Shown here one piece after another: positions 20,916 to 31,500 of a stretch of DNA of 31,578 nt. Numbering within the stretch: position 1 is the first letter of the stretch; each line of letters begins with the position of its first letter. A program made the position numbers and the translations under genes. The notes below the pieces were generated by a model. That model did no database searches. It was not told the origin of the DNA and worked only from the letters and a program-made list of their open reading frames with translations. The stretch is from assembly GCA_015680685.1 (NCBI GenBank), contig MNCI01014556.1, forward strand, positions 86,078 to 117,655, written 5' to 3'. This DNA is from Gnetum montanum. Lineage: Eukaryota; Streptophyta; Gnetopsida; Gnetales; Gnetaceae.

Positions 20916-21722
20916 TGATGAACCATGATATTGCGTCCACAATATTGGATCAACCGTGCGATATCCGATACTTGATATCGCGACCTGTCTTCTTGCTTAT
21001 AAATAAGAGGCGGCACCCTTGGTCTTCACATTAGAAGGTAGTCCCTTAACCAAAATCTTGCCATTTTTTCTCTCTAGAGTTATAATTATTTCTGCAGGTC
21101 GACAGTTGGAGTCATAGAGTGAATGGATCTTTATTTGAGCATTGTGTACCTAAGCACACCTTGTGTACAGTAATAAAGACGAAATTTATGATAAACCTTG
21201 TAGCATATAGAATAGATTAATTAGTGATTAACTATTATTTAATGCTTTATTATTTGATTAATAATTTCTCTCACCATACAACCCTCTTAGTTAAATACAC
21301 TCAGTACAACTGCTTCGAGCATGCGTGTAGCGCTTAGTAACCCAGTAACGATTACCGTTTGGTAATCCCAGCAGTGTTACACTAGTTCAGAATGTGTACA
21401 GCAAGTGGGAACGGATACTGGTGTTAGGAGTAATTAAAAATTACTTAATGAATAGTTAAATTCGATAAGTTACTTAGTTATCTCTCTTCCCCTCCTTACT
21501 AGCATAGGATATAAAACACATAAAGGCCATAAAAATCAGATGCCTCAAGCTTACTTAACCATACAATTGTGGCATACAAGTAAGTTTGGGAAGACAACAA
21601 TTAACCAACCCATTATCGTTCCACAAAGGTGCATAGGCACTTAGTCCCTGGAATTCGATCAGATCATGCATGAAACGCTTGTATTCGTATGATTGAGCAT
21701 AGGGGTACCTTGCCACTCATCA
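20916..21722 (+). mobile_element. 5' LTR of a gag-only gypsy element, 807 bp (copy 2)
   Basis: Same boundaries as copy 1: TGATGAACC at the start, CCACTCATCA at the end, TATA box at 20998-21005, AATAAA at about 21172. It is directly followed by a better preserved primer-binding site. Equal length (807 bp) in both units supports these ends. Confidence 0.85.
20998..21005 (+). promoter_or_regulatory. TATA box of the gag-element LTR (copy 2)
   Basis: TATAAATA followed by 'agaggcgg', identical to 8090-8097 in unit 1. Placed in the first tenth of the LTR with a polyadenylation-type AATAAA about 170 bp downstream. Confidence 0.65.
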
Positions 21723-21723
21723 T

Positions 21724-21741
21724 TGGCGCCGTCGCTGCAGA
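21724..21741 (+). other. Primer-binding site, tRNA-Asp-like
   Basis: TGGCGCCGTCGCTGCAGA lies one base downstream of the LTR end. The first nine bases match the complement of the plant tRNA-Asp 3' end, the primer usual for Athila/Tat-type gypsy elements. The assignment to tRNA-Asp comes from family knowledge; only the motif and its position are seen. Confidence 0.75.
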
Positions 21742-21854
21742 CTTACTTGTTTGTGCACTAAGTAGAATGTAGGAAATCATTCACATTGTTGGAACGAATC
21801 CTTAAGGTTGATTAAGGAAAAGATAATACAACATTGCACATTGAACAAGACAAT

Positions 21855-24136
21855 ATGTCTTCTTCTTCACACAAAAGCACTTCACCACCTAGGACAAACA
21901 CAAGAAGCTATCGGCAACAACATACACATGATGTTTATCTGCGAATTCCTCAACAGTTTTGTTTGGTATATATTCATCTTGATGAATATGTACCCAACTT
22001 CACCTTTATTCTCTATCAAGACGAATAGCTACGTTGGCGTGACTTAGAAGGTAACATAGTGTTACCTCCCAACCGTGCAGTCCCAAGTATGCTCCTTCGT
22101 GCTCTCACACGAATAGGCATGCAACACTTACACGCAGAGTACATTGCGAAAGACTATGATTCAAGAGACTATGATCCCACAGAGGCACAATGTCAAAGGG
22201 ATTTGCAACAGGAGAGACACCATAAGTGTTGAAGGGAAAATGGTCCAACGATGGCCCCCATGTTTTAAGTGAAATTGAAGGTGATGAATGTGCTTCAGGT
22301 AGTTGCCAACATAATGATGTTCCTCCCCTTGAATTTGGCCAAGGGGTTGTGTATCAAATCCTTCATTCTACTATTCACAACATAGGTGCTAATATCAATG
22401 GATACAATGTGTCCAAAAAAGAAACAAGGACACATGACAAAGGTGGATATTCTAGTTGTAATTGCGATTGAGGCAGATACCACCTAGGAGAAGGTAGTAG
22501 ACATCGTCATGGTGGTGGTTCTCCTTCTTCTTTATCTTCATCATCTCCTTCATCCTCTCCTTTAGTGTCTAGATGTAGCCATAGAGAGATAGATCGTGAG
22601 GATAAGGGCAACCAAAAGGGAAGTCGCAGACGAAACAACCAAGACAGAGGACGAGGGCATTCTAGGGAATCACAACATAGAAGAAGGGAGAGTAGGGAAT
22701 AGCATAGGCACCATAGACGCTATCAACAAGATGATCATGATGAACCCCTACTCGCTACTCGAAGCATGCTAGACATAACTAAGGCTATGAGAGTTCTGAA
22801 AAGGCACAAAAAAGAAAGTAGGATCAAGAGGTTAGACATGAATAACATCCCACGATTTGAAGGAGGATATAATGCAGATCCTCAAAATCACTTACAAGCA
22901 TTTCACGATGCATGTGCCTTGCAAAACATAGAAAATGAGTGGCAAAAACATAAGTTTTTTCCACGGACACTAATAAAAGAAGCTAAAAGCTGGTATCGGT
23001 CCTTAGAACTAAAATCCATTTGTAGGTAGAGTACTATGTTAGAATTGTTCAACTATACATACCAAACATACTCCTAGGTGCCTAACCTATGAAGGTAAAT
23101 GCATGGATGGAAACAACGAAGTCACGAACCCTTGGATGCTACCATGGGCTATTATTATGCACTAATACATCATTGTCTTGTCCATGGTTATTCGCAACGG
23201 AATCAGCTACACCATCTCATAGATGGGCTTAAGCATGAAATGAGAAGAACCCTTGGAATTTATGCCCAAGCAAGACTCTCTGAGCATAGGTTTCATCAAA
23301 TTCACAAATTATTGGAGCATGTAGCTAAGGAAGAAGTTGAGCTCTGAAAGAGAGAGTGTGTGAAAGAATATAACCGAGATCCTTCCCTCTGAAAGAAGGG
23401 AGTAAGATTTTGTGAAGATGAGGAAGAGTCATCATTCGAAGAGATGGTGAATAGGAAAACCTTGCCTATTTAAAAGTTAGCATTAGAAGTATTGAAAAAG
23501 GTAGATCAAATGTGGAACTCCCTGGATAGTAGGTTTCAAACTATTATCAAAGTAGTAGAGGAGTCTAGGGAGCGAGGTATTGATCGTGACAAAAGAAAAG
23601 AGAGACAAGCAGAAAATGCATGTAATAAGGGTAAGGATAAAGTTGCTATTATTGAAGAGGTTGTGAACTCAGATACAGATGATGATAGTGGATGTGAGAT
23701 CTGTCAATATGACCATCCTAAGGGATGTTGCCCTGTGATCTCACATCTGCAGGAGTCTGGGGCGTATGCACTTAATCCATGTTTAAAAAAATGGCAAACA
23801 TCCCAACAATTACCTTACCCCCAAGGTAACCCAAGGAAGTTCCAACAACCTTTAATGTATTATCCAAGTGGAACTCCACCACAACCAATTAAGCAACATA
23901 AAAAATGACAATATCCACAATCATGGAGAATGCCACCACCAAGGCAACAATATCCTTATTGGCAACCTTACCTGTATGGATACTACGTGGAACAACCAAT
24001 ATCTCCACATGACTCTGTTGGTCACGTTACTCCCCAACATCACTACCAAGCACGCAAGTACTATAGGACTCCCTCTCCCAGAGGCGATATTCCACAAGTG
24101 TACGATCCTTCCAATCTGGCTACATCTCTCCCACAA
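21855..24136 (+). pseudogene. Gypsy gag pseudogene without pol (copy 2)
   Basis: Start at 21855 (MSSSSHKSTSPPRTNTRSYR). The frame runs to a stop at 22026 and continues, after the stop, through DLEGNIVLPP and DYDSRDYDPTEAQCQRDLQQ. A basic Arg-rich stretch lies at about 22600-22720. The gag core at 22766-23029 reads IPRFEGGYNADPQNHLQAFH and CALQNIENEWQKHKFFPRTL, then IKEAKSWYRSLEL. A C-terminal core is at 23099-23347. The zinc-knuckle-like CEICQYDHPKGCCP is encoded from about 23693. The Pro/Gln/Tyr-rich tail stops at 24136, where unit 3 begins. It is less decayed than copy 1 (the segment 23492-23908 is one open frame) but still has several stops and no pol. Confidence 0.84.
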
Positions 24137-24227
24137 GAGGTCATGTTACTGCATGGACGGATACATCGATGGGGTCACATCATCGTGGCCACGTCAATGG
24201 GGCTCCGTTAACATGGCGTAGTCAATG

Positions 24228-24530
24228 TATCAACTGAACACTTCATCAACATCTAAAATAACAAAGGTATTAAATGATTGCCAAACCCCTAAAATATATG
24301 GATTCTTAGATGCATAAGACATAACATCAAGTATAGGAAGAAGTTGACCCAAATTACCTATCAGTATAACTGATCTTCTTTCAAAAACTTCATTGTGATG
24401 CTCATAAAAAATTTCGTAGTCATTTATCAATGCTTTGTAATAATCTTCCCTTTACAAAACTGATTTCATCAATTATTATATATCTTACATATAATACTCA
24501 ATGTTGTATTTCCTTGATATATGCATTGAT
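24228..24530 (-). pseudogene. PIF1-like DNA helicase remnant (copy 3a)
   Basis: Best preserved of the four. From 24430 down to 24230 the complement is open and reads RSVILIGNLGQLLPILDVMS then YASKNPYILGVWQSFNTFVI, corresponding to the PIF1 motif GDLGQLPPV (here GNLGQLLPI, with D-to-N and P-to-L changes) and the segment beyond it. The Walker B stretch IIIDEISFVKGRLLQSIDK lies upstream at about 24483-24427, followed by an in-frame stop. No ATPase Walker A (GxxGxGKT) is present anywhere in the repeat, so it is a fragment. Confidence 0.8.
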
Positions 24531-24746
24531 GTTGTATAGTATTCTAACTTTTATGGAAACAAACTGCAAGAAGTTCACTACAACTAACTTAAAAGATGTC
24601 ATAAATGATGCGGGTGCACACATATTTATAGTGGAAGACAAACTTTGCATTAACGAGGTCGCGTTAATGCATGGATGGATACATCGACGGGGTCACATCA
24701 TCATGGTCGCGTCAATGGGGCCCCGTTAACATGGCCTAGTCAATGT

Positions 24747-25040
24747 ATCAATTGAACACTTCATCAACATCTAAAATAACAAAGGTATTAAATGATTGCA
24801 AACCCCTAAAATATATGGATTCTTAGATGCATAAGACATAACATCAAGTATAAGAAGAAGCTGACCCAAATACTGATCTTCTTTCAAAAACTTCATTGTG
24901 ATCCTCATAAAAAATTTCTTAGTCATTTATCAATGCTTTGTAATAATCTTCCTTTTACAAAATTGATTTCATCAATTATTATATATCTTACCTATAATAG
25001 TCAATGTTGTATTTCCTTGATATATGCATTGTCATTTTAA
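24747..25040 (-). pseudogene. PIF1-like DNA helicase remnant (copy 3b)
   Basis: Second copy within the unit 3 tandem repeat, with the same Walker B-type stretch on the complement near 24995-24965 and the LLPILDVMSYASKN-type stretch near 24880-24830. It shares a short deletion (near 24870-24880) with the unit 2 copy at 12155-12165, suggesting that these two are sister copies. Broken by stops and frameshifts. Confidence 0.68.
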
Positions 25041-25060
25041 ATCTTACCTAATTTTCCCTC

Positions 25061-26214
25061 CAAATCGCAACAAGAAAGAAGAGCATCGTGATTGGATAAA
25101 ATAATGGTCACAGACATTTGGGTGAATTTCAGAATGCTACCTCTCCATTATTTCTAATCCAGATGCACCTGCAATAGTGGAATGAAGATATGTGTTCCTT
25201 GGTTGCAGATCACTAGTGGCACAGGGGGCAACAAGAAAGAAGAGAGCCGTGATTGGATAAAATAATGGTCACACGTTCGCCTCTCCATTATTTTGAATCC
25301 GGATGCACGTGCAATAGTGCAATGAAGATATGTGTTCCTATGTTGTGGACGGCTAGTGGCACAGGGGGCAACAAATAACAACAGCACAACACAGCAACAG
25401 CAACGGCAGCTAGATCAGCGCAGCGGTAAGATTGGATGGGCAATGCAACATCAACAACAAAATATGCAGTGCTGCACTCGTGAAACTGCAAGGCAAAACC
25501 AACAAAAACAACGTTACAAGCGCACTAAACAATGGTAGCAGATCTCTTGACGTCAACTAAACACGTCAGGGTTGCCATGATGGAATAGAACTCTGCGTGG
25601 ACTGTGATTACCATGATGGAATAGAACTCTGCGTGGACTGTGATTAAAGCCTCCTTGACGTTTGCGGATGGGAATCAGTATATATATTGTCCTGCCAGAA
25701 CCATTTGCCGCAAAATCTGCTGTGCATGCATCCCTGGTGGACTGGGAAGTTGGCGTCTTCTGTGTGTACTACCAGAGATCGCGGAAGAAAGATTCCATCG
25801 ATTACCTTGAACTGGCTACCGACGTGCTGGTCGACGTTAATTCTCTTTCGAAACTTGCTCATACTGGACTGAACGTGTCAGAAAGGACTTAGGGTGACCA
25901 AAACGGCAAGGAGGGAAGACTTAGAACTTACTGTTTCATGCGATGTTAATGACGTCCCAGCCAACGGAAACTAATGGAAATAATTCTAAGTTGCAACCTT
26001 ACAGCTACAAAGACATGCAGGGAAAGATGTTTTATATTTAGTTGAAAGTCGCTGTTATGGTTCCATGCTGTACCAAAATATCATTTCGATTTTTCCCCTC
26101 ATTCTGTAGCCTCAAACTTTTGAATCAGTCCTAGTATTCTGACAGAATACCAAAATTTGACATGGATGAAATGAGAGTTTTTCTTATATGGTAGAGTTAA
26201 AATTTCTTCTAATT
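25061..26214. other. Unrecognised block with local tandem repeats (unit 3)
   Basis: Counterpart of 12301-13492. A stretch of roughly 155 bp starting 'gcaacaagaaagaagag' at about 25067 is repeated at about 25228. A CAA/CAG-rich run lies at 25375-25510. The part 25610-25890 is conserved and open on both strands (plus: VHASLVDWEVGVFCVYYQRS; minus: DANFPVHQGCMHSRFCGKWF). Neither reading matches a family I know, so I call no gene. Confidence 0.5.
25575..25646. repeat. Exact 36-bp tandem duplication
   Basis: The 36 bases beginning 'ccatgatggaatagaactct' at 25575-25610 are repeated without change at 25611-25646. Unit 2 has one copy (about 12868-12903). It is recent and private to unit 3. Confidence 0.9.
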
Positions 26215-27387
26215 ACAACAATGGACACCTTTTGTAATTTTAAAATCTCACATTTTTGAGATAAAACCCTGTACAGATCCTATTTCATTTCTATGCCTAT
26301 ATAAGCCATTTGCTTCCTGGTTAACTTTCTTAGTGTCCCTCAAATTATTACTTCTCTGAATTGTTTTCAAAGAAAATTATTTGTTTGAATTTCATTCAAA
26401 GAAAAGGTAATTTTAAAGAATTGAGAAAATCCATATGTTAGTTTGTCAAGTATAACTTGCCACATATAACTCGTAATCTGAATTTCAATGGCAATGATAA
26501 GGCAAAACCTGTACGATTGAATTATATATAAAATTTTTAGATGTTTAAGTGTGAAAAAGTGAAATTGAGGTCCTTGAACCTGGTGCGACTCGTAAAATAT
26601 TGGCAATTGAAAGCAAACAATTTTCATCTTCATCTGCAGCAAACAATCCATAAATTTTTATGCCGCTGCTGACCCATATCTCAACAGCTGTTCATCCCAT
26701 TCGCTACAGCTCCACAACAAATAACTTGCATACATTAAATCCCCAAACACAGTACTGATGTACCCAAGGCTAACTGTGTATGTTGATTGATTTATGATAT
26801 ATATATCTAAGCCTTGCACACAAAATCCAGATGGTTCGGAATGGGTGCAGTAGGTAAGCCTCAGGAACAACGACAACTAATATGTCTCCCATTGCCATAA
26901 GAGGAAGCAGAGGAATCCATCCGAGACGTACTAGCAGCATTTTAGAAGGCTCTCGGTAGAATAGTGGTTCCCAACGGTAGTTGTCCCAGCTATCTAGTCA
27001 ATATCGTCTGAATGTATCGGTTATATGCCCAAATTCAACGGCTTTACCAAGGGCAGAAACATATGCCTGTAGAACATGGTTGAGAAATTGCATGCCCTGT
27101 ACGGTGGCCATGGCATCAGTACTATGCAGTGGCGCAGATCCTTAGCACCTCACCGAAATCATGGCGTCCCTGATAAATGATCCATGGTTTTTGTCATCGC
27201 AGCTCTCAACGGTCCCGGTTTCTGGCTTTTGCTGGGCATCAGCCAGAAATGCAGATAGGCCGCGATTTTAGTTTTATAACAACCTTTAAAATATGCATCC
27301 AGTTATTATTATGGATGATGATGAAGGCATGGAGATGAAAAGATGCATGCTTACCATGCAGGGTAAGCAGCATCTAAACTTGCCTGG
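26215..27387 (-). pseudogene. Spacer plus unrecognised exon-like block (copy 3)
   Basis: Counterpart of 863-2117 and 13493-14725. The complement near 27120-26970 encodes MATVQGMQFLNHVLQAYVSA and GKAVEFGHITDTFRRY. The reading then continues as DSWDNYRWEPLFYREPSKML and LGWIPLLPLMAMGDILVVVV, which suggests that the unit 1 stop in this stretch is secondary. An upstream piece at about 27260-27190 reads AAYLHFWLMPSKSQKPGPLR. A deletion near 26865 removes about 20 bp present in the other copies. The block is cut at 27387 by the gypsy LTR. Family not recognised. Confidence 0.38.
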
Positions 27388-28186
27388 TGTTGAGGCCAAC
27401 ACGCCCATGCTTGGCATGGGGCCTCTGTCTTTTTTTTTAAAAAAAGAAAAGAAAAAAAGAATACAAAATTAAAAATTGCAAAGAAAAGAAAGATGGGTTA
27501 CCCTAACCTTAAAATTGGCTATGAAAAACCATCAAGATCTGGAGTTGTTTGGGGGAGGTTTCGGCTTGAATTCGTAGAACGATTTCAGCCTTCTATTGCT
27601 AGGCTTTGGTTTCGCTTGTCTTATTTCCGCAGGTTTCATAGGCAGATTCTAGTGGCTATTTTCCTGGTTCTTTTTTGGTTTCTCGTTAGTTGCAGGTTCC
27701 CTTGGGTTTCATCCGTCACTGCTCCACCGCCCGTTGTCGTCCATCCGTCCTCCGCTGGCTCACAGTTCTCCGCTGCAAGTTCTACCTCTAGTGCAGGAGC
27801 TCATGAGTGCACGGTAGCAGCGAGTAGTCCTCTTTTCTCCCTTGCAAGTAGTTGTTGCAGTAGACGAATCTGCTGTCTCTGCCACAAAGGCAGTAGCAGC
27901 GACAACAACCGCAAGCACCTTTTGCAGCGAGACATATAAAATTTGAATTTTTGAATTATTTATCATTTTATAAATTACACAAATTATTTTAAGTTTCTAA
28001 TATTAAATTAAATTTAAGTATTTAAATATTAAATCAAATTTAATTTTTAAATATTTTACTGTCACATAGCTTTTTCAGCTGAGACTATTCCCGGGTTTCC
28101 GTACCCATACGGGAGGCACCCTAGGCTATAGTCTCCTCAAACGAGTTTTCACAGGTGTTCGCGTGTCCAAAATTTATACATAAACA
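27388..28186 (+). mobile_element. 5' LTR of a Ty3/gypsy element, 799 bp
   Basis: It starts TGTTGAGGCCAACACGCCC exactly where similarity to units 1 and 2 ends and stops at ATTTATACATAAACA, giving TGTT/AACA termini. Its first 45 bp and last 130 bp resemble the solo LTR at 4339-6129. The middle differs: a poly-T/poly-A stretch at 27429-27460, a GC-richer part at 27530-27930 that happens to be open as 148 codons from 27493, and an AT-rich tract to 28050. A possible TATA box is TATAAAA at 27935. The upstream 5 bp are CCTGG; the matching downstream copy would lie outside the window. Confidence 0.78.
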
Positions 28187-28563
28187 CCTTTTTGGCCCTA
28201 GAAGGAGGGCAGTTTCTCAACCTTTTCTTTATTTTCCTTTTATGTTTCTTTTTCTTTTAAAAAAAATTATCATATTTTTTTATTACCGTCTATTTAATTT
28301 TTTCCTCCCTATTTTCAGTTTTATTGCTCTATTTTAGTTTCAAATTTTCAAAATTTCCAAATTTATATTCTAGTAATCCTTTTTAATTTCTAAAATTTAA
28401 TTTAGGTGATTTCAATTATTTTACTTTTTATTTACTTTTCTAAAATTTTACAATTTTAATTTTACTTTTAAAAATTTTAAAATATAGTATTCAAATGTTT
28501 TTTTTATTTTCTTTAATTTTCACAGTTTATTAGCATTTTACATTTCTTGTTATTTTTCATTTT
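28187..28563 (+). other. Untranslated leader and putative primer-binding site
   Basis: After the LTR comes CCTTTT and then TGGCCCTAGAAGGAGGGC at 28193-28210, in the position of a primer-binding site. TGG is the expected opening, but I cannot assign a tRNA. The rest to 28563 is T-rich leader with no open frame worth calling. Confidence 0.5.
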
Positions 28564-31500
28564 ATGAGTGACTTTTCTTACGGAGTATTTCAACAAAGAA
28601 CTCATACTCCTACCCCTAGTCAACCAACTACTCGTCAATCTACTTTGAGAAAACAACGAGCTTCACTTTTTCTAAGTTCAATTCCTAAAAAACCTCGGAC
28701 TAAGATGGCAGCCCATCAACCCCCGGCTCCCTTAGTAAGAAACCCTTTTAACTTTTTCAACTACCATGACATACCAAAATCCTTTCAAAACATAAACTTA
28801 TTCTTCGATCCTACAACCACTACGAATGATGCCTACCAACACATACAATGTTTTGAAACTTTATTAGGGATCCACAACATTATACATAATGATGTGGCAT
28901 GCAGGGTGTTTGTAACAACATTTAGAATCAAAGCAACCCAATGGTTCTTAATGCTTCCTGATGCCTCTATTAACACATGGCAAGAATTCAAAAACAAGTT
29001 TTTGAATCAATTTGACAAATTTACAAGCCCTGCTATCGCATCAAGCAACTTTACTAGCCTAAGAAAGCTACCTGGGGAAAATGTTAGGGATTATAACCTT
29101 AGATTCCTTCATCAACTAGCCTATGTGCCAAATGAGATGCGACCACAACCAGATGGTATCCTCAACTTCTATCTCTCTACTATTGATCCATTTTTCACTT
29201 ATGTTATCAAATCTGATCCCAACATAATGGAAATATAAGGTGTAATGTCAAAAGCTGTGGAATTAGAGCAAATAACCCTTATGAACAGCATCCAAACCCA
29301 ATTTGGGATGATGAGTGTTAGCAACCCGATGCAATCAAACCCACTCCTACCAAGTTTTCAAACATCTAATGTTATGCCTCAAGTTGTTTCTCCTTTTCAA
29401 TCAACTCCACCTTTAAGTAATTACTCACAAGGCCCCATGTCCTCTTCATTCTTACCATCCAACACTGGTTTGAATGATGACGAATCAAAAGCCTTGATTC
29501 AATCCATCATAAACCCAAATGGGACATCAAATTCTGTTGAACCACCAACCCAAACTCAAAATCAGATGACCCAAATACTTACTTCACTACAAAAACTATC
29601 CAATGAAGTGGTTGAGTTAAAGAGAAACAATAGTAAAAGCCCTATACAACCAGAACAACCAAGTGCATCAATCAATGATGATTATTGTCGTCTTCATAAT
29701 ACGAGGCAACATTCTGAAAAGACTTGTCCTCAATTCATGGCATTGTATGGTGACAATACCCAAGGGCAACAAAATGGGAAAACCCCTATCATGGTTCTTG
29801 ATGTACCTCATGAGACAGAAAATGAAGAGGTTTCCTCATTAGAACAAGTTATGGTAGGCGACCCTAACCCACACAACACTCGCTACCGCAAAATCAGTGA
29901 CATTATGAATACTACACAACAACAAACTAGGAACAATTTCTATACACCTCCAAACAAAAGAGTTCCTATTCAAAACAATGCAAACAATCAATCCGGGTCA
30001 TCCCAAGTAATTGCCCCACAATAACCAAACCCCCCATCTGTACTTAGGAGAGCTCCATCTCAACAAGAAGTCAAAGATGAACCTAAGAATTATGATTTGG
30101 TTGAGGACTTAAAAAGAGTTAAAGCCAACATTTCGATGTATGACCTCCTACACTTTAACGAAATGAAAGAAGTGATTCGGGATATGGTTCATATACCTGT
30201 ACCCCAAAGAGAAAAATCCCTAATTCCCAAAAGGCAAGTTCACTTTTCAGAAAGTCCTAACACGTTATCAATACAAAATGTGAGTAATTCCATGTCTAGC
30301 AAAAAGGATCATCCCCCTTTCCTAACCACTTTGATTATTTTAGGAAAGAATGTCCATAACTGTTTAATGGATTCAGGTGTAACTGTTAGTGTTATGCCTC
30401 TTGACATTTGTAACACCTTAGGAGCACAAATGATACCACAAACGAAAAGTGTAATTCAACTCGATGTATCTAACGTATCTGTGGTAGGGTTATTAAAAGA
30501 AGCAAAAGTACAACTTAAGCAATACCCTACATTTACATGTTATACGGATATCCTAGTAGTTGACATGAAACCCACATATGGTGTGCCCTTATCAAGGACT
30601 TTTGGAGCTAAGTTTGGGGGCTTCGTTAGGTTAGATTTCTTGGAAATATTGATCCCTATCAAAGGAAAATCTGAATACATGACTATACCTAGGGAACCCT
30701 TTCATAAGCAAGTGGTAACAACTTTTGATCAACAAACTACGTGTCAAGGAAATCAAAACAACAATCATTTCGTTGGAGTGGTCAAACTAGGACTTGGCAA
30801 ATATTCCTTAAATGATGATATAGATGAGGCTACATACATAAATCCTTTTGCATACACATGTTCCACTTAGTACTATCAAGCTTTTAGAGAATATGAGAAG
30901 GTGTATGAAGATATTTTTCCATATCACCAACATGATGGAAAAACCTTTCCTTTTGGTGACCCACCACCACTAGGAAATGATACAGACATAAGTGAGATTT
31001 TAACTAATGAAATATTAGAATATGAACCAAAATTTGATGATGATCACTGTTACCTTGATCAAAGGGCCAATTTTTCAAATTTTACAAACTTGAATACTTG
31101 GATATTAAGAGTGGATGGTGCTTCTTCCAAGAAAGGATGTGGAGGTGGAATAATGCTTATACCTCCTGGTGAAGCTCCTATTCTTAAAGCTATTAATTTC
31201 ACTCAACCAATGACCAACAATATGGTCGAGTATGAAGCACTAATTCACGGGATCAAATTAGCTAAACACTATAATTTTTCCAAACTTAAAATCTATAGTG
31301 ACTCCCAACTGATAGTGAACCAAGCTAATGGTCTCTTTGATGATAAAGACATCACCGTGAAAGCATACAAAGCTTACGTCCTTGAACTTATTAAAGAATT
31401 TGAACGTGTAACCATTGAACATGTGCCTAGAGAAGAAAATTATATTCCTAATGCACTAGCCCAGATGGCTACCACTTTGGATATCCCTTTTAAACATAAT

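Larger units (their letters stand above)
11638..24136. repeat. Tandem segmental duplication, unit 2
   Basis: Second copy of the roughly 12.7-kb segment and the most complete one. It keeps the 12300-13490 block that unit 1 has lost. Its gag ends early: similarity to unit 1 stops at about 24136 (unit 1 position about 11235), where the sequence jumps into the helicase-derived repeat that begins unit 3. About 0.7 kb present at the unit 1/unit 2 boundary is therefore missing at the unit 2/unit 3 boundary. Confidence 0.9.
24137..25060. repeat. 519-bp tandem repeat, nearly two copies (unit 3)
   Basis: 'acatggc.tagtcaatgtatc' at 24211 recurs at 24730 (519 bp apart), with similarity on both sides. 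The first copy begins mid-repeat at 24137, at the junction with the truncated gag. The second is cut at about 25060, where the next block starts. Unit 2 has one copy and unit 1 about 1.3, so copy number has changed between units. Confidence 0.87.
24137..27387. repeat. Tandem segmental duplication, unit 3 (truncated)
   Basis: Third copy of the segment. It contains the helicase-derived 519-bp repeat, the block matching 12300-13490, and the exon-like block matching 1299-2100 and 13905-14720. Similarity ends at 27387 within 'catctaaacttgcctgg' (matching 2100-2117 and 14709-14725), where the LTR of a gypsy element begins. The ABCG pseudogene and the gag element of this unit, if they exist, would lie beyond the inserted element and outside the window. 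Confidence 0.88.

Noticed and set aside
11638-24136. Whole duplication as a haplotype (allelic) misassembly
   Set aside because: Divergence of several per cent, different deletions and different solo-LTR flank decay fit paralogous copies better; not fully excluded without long reads.
27493-27939. 148-codon plus-strand open frame
   Set aside because: It lies wholly within the 799-bp LTR, has low-complexity Ser/Ala/Val composition and no recognisable domain; the GC-richer LTR middle explains it.
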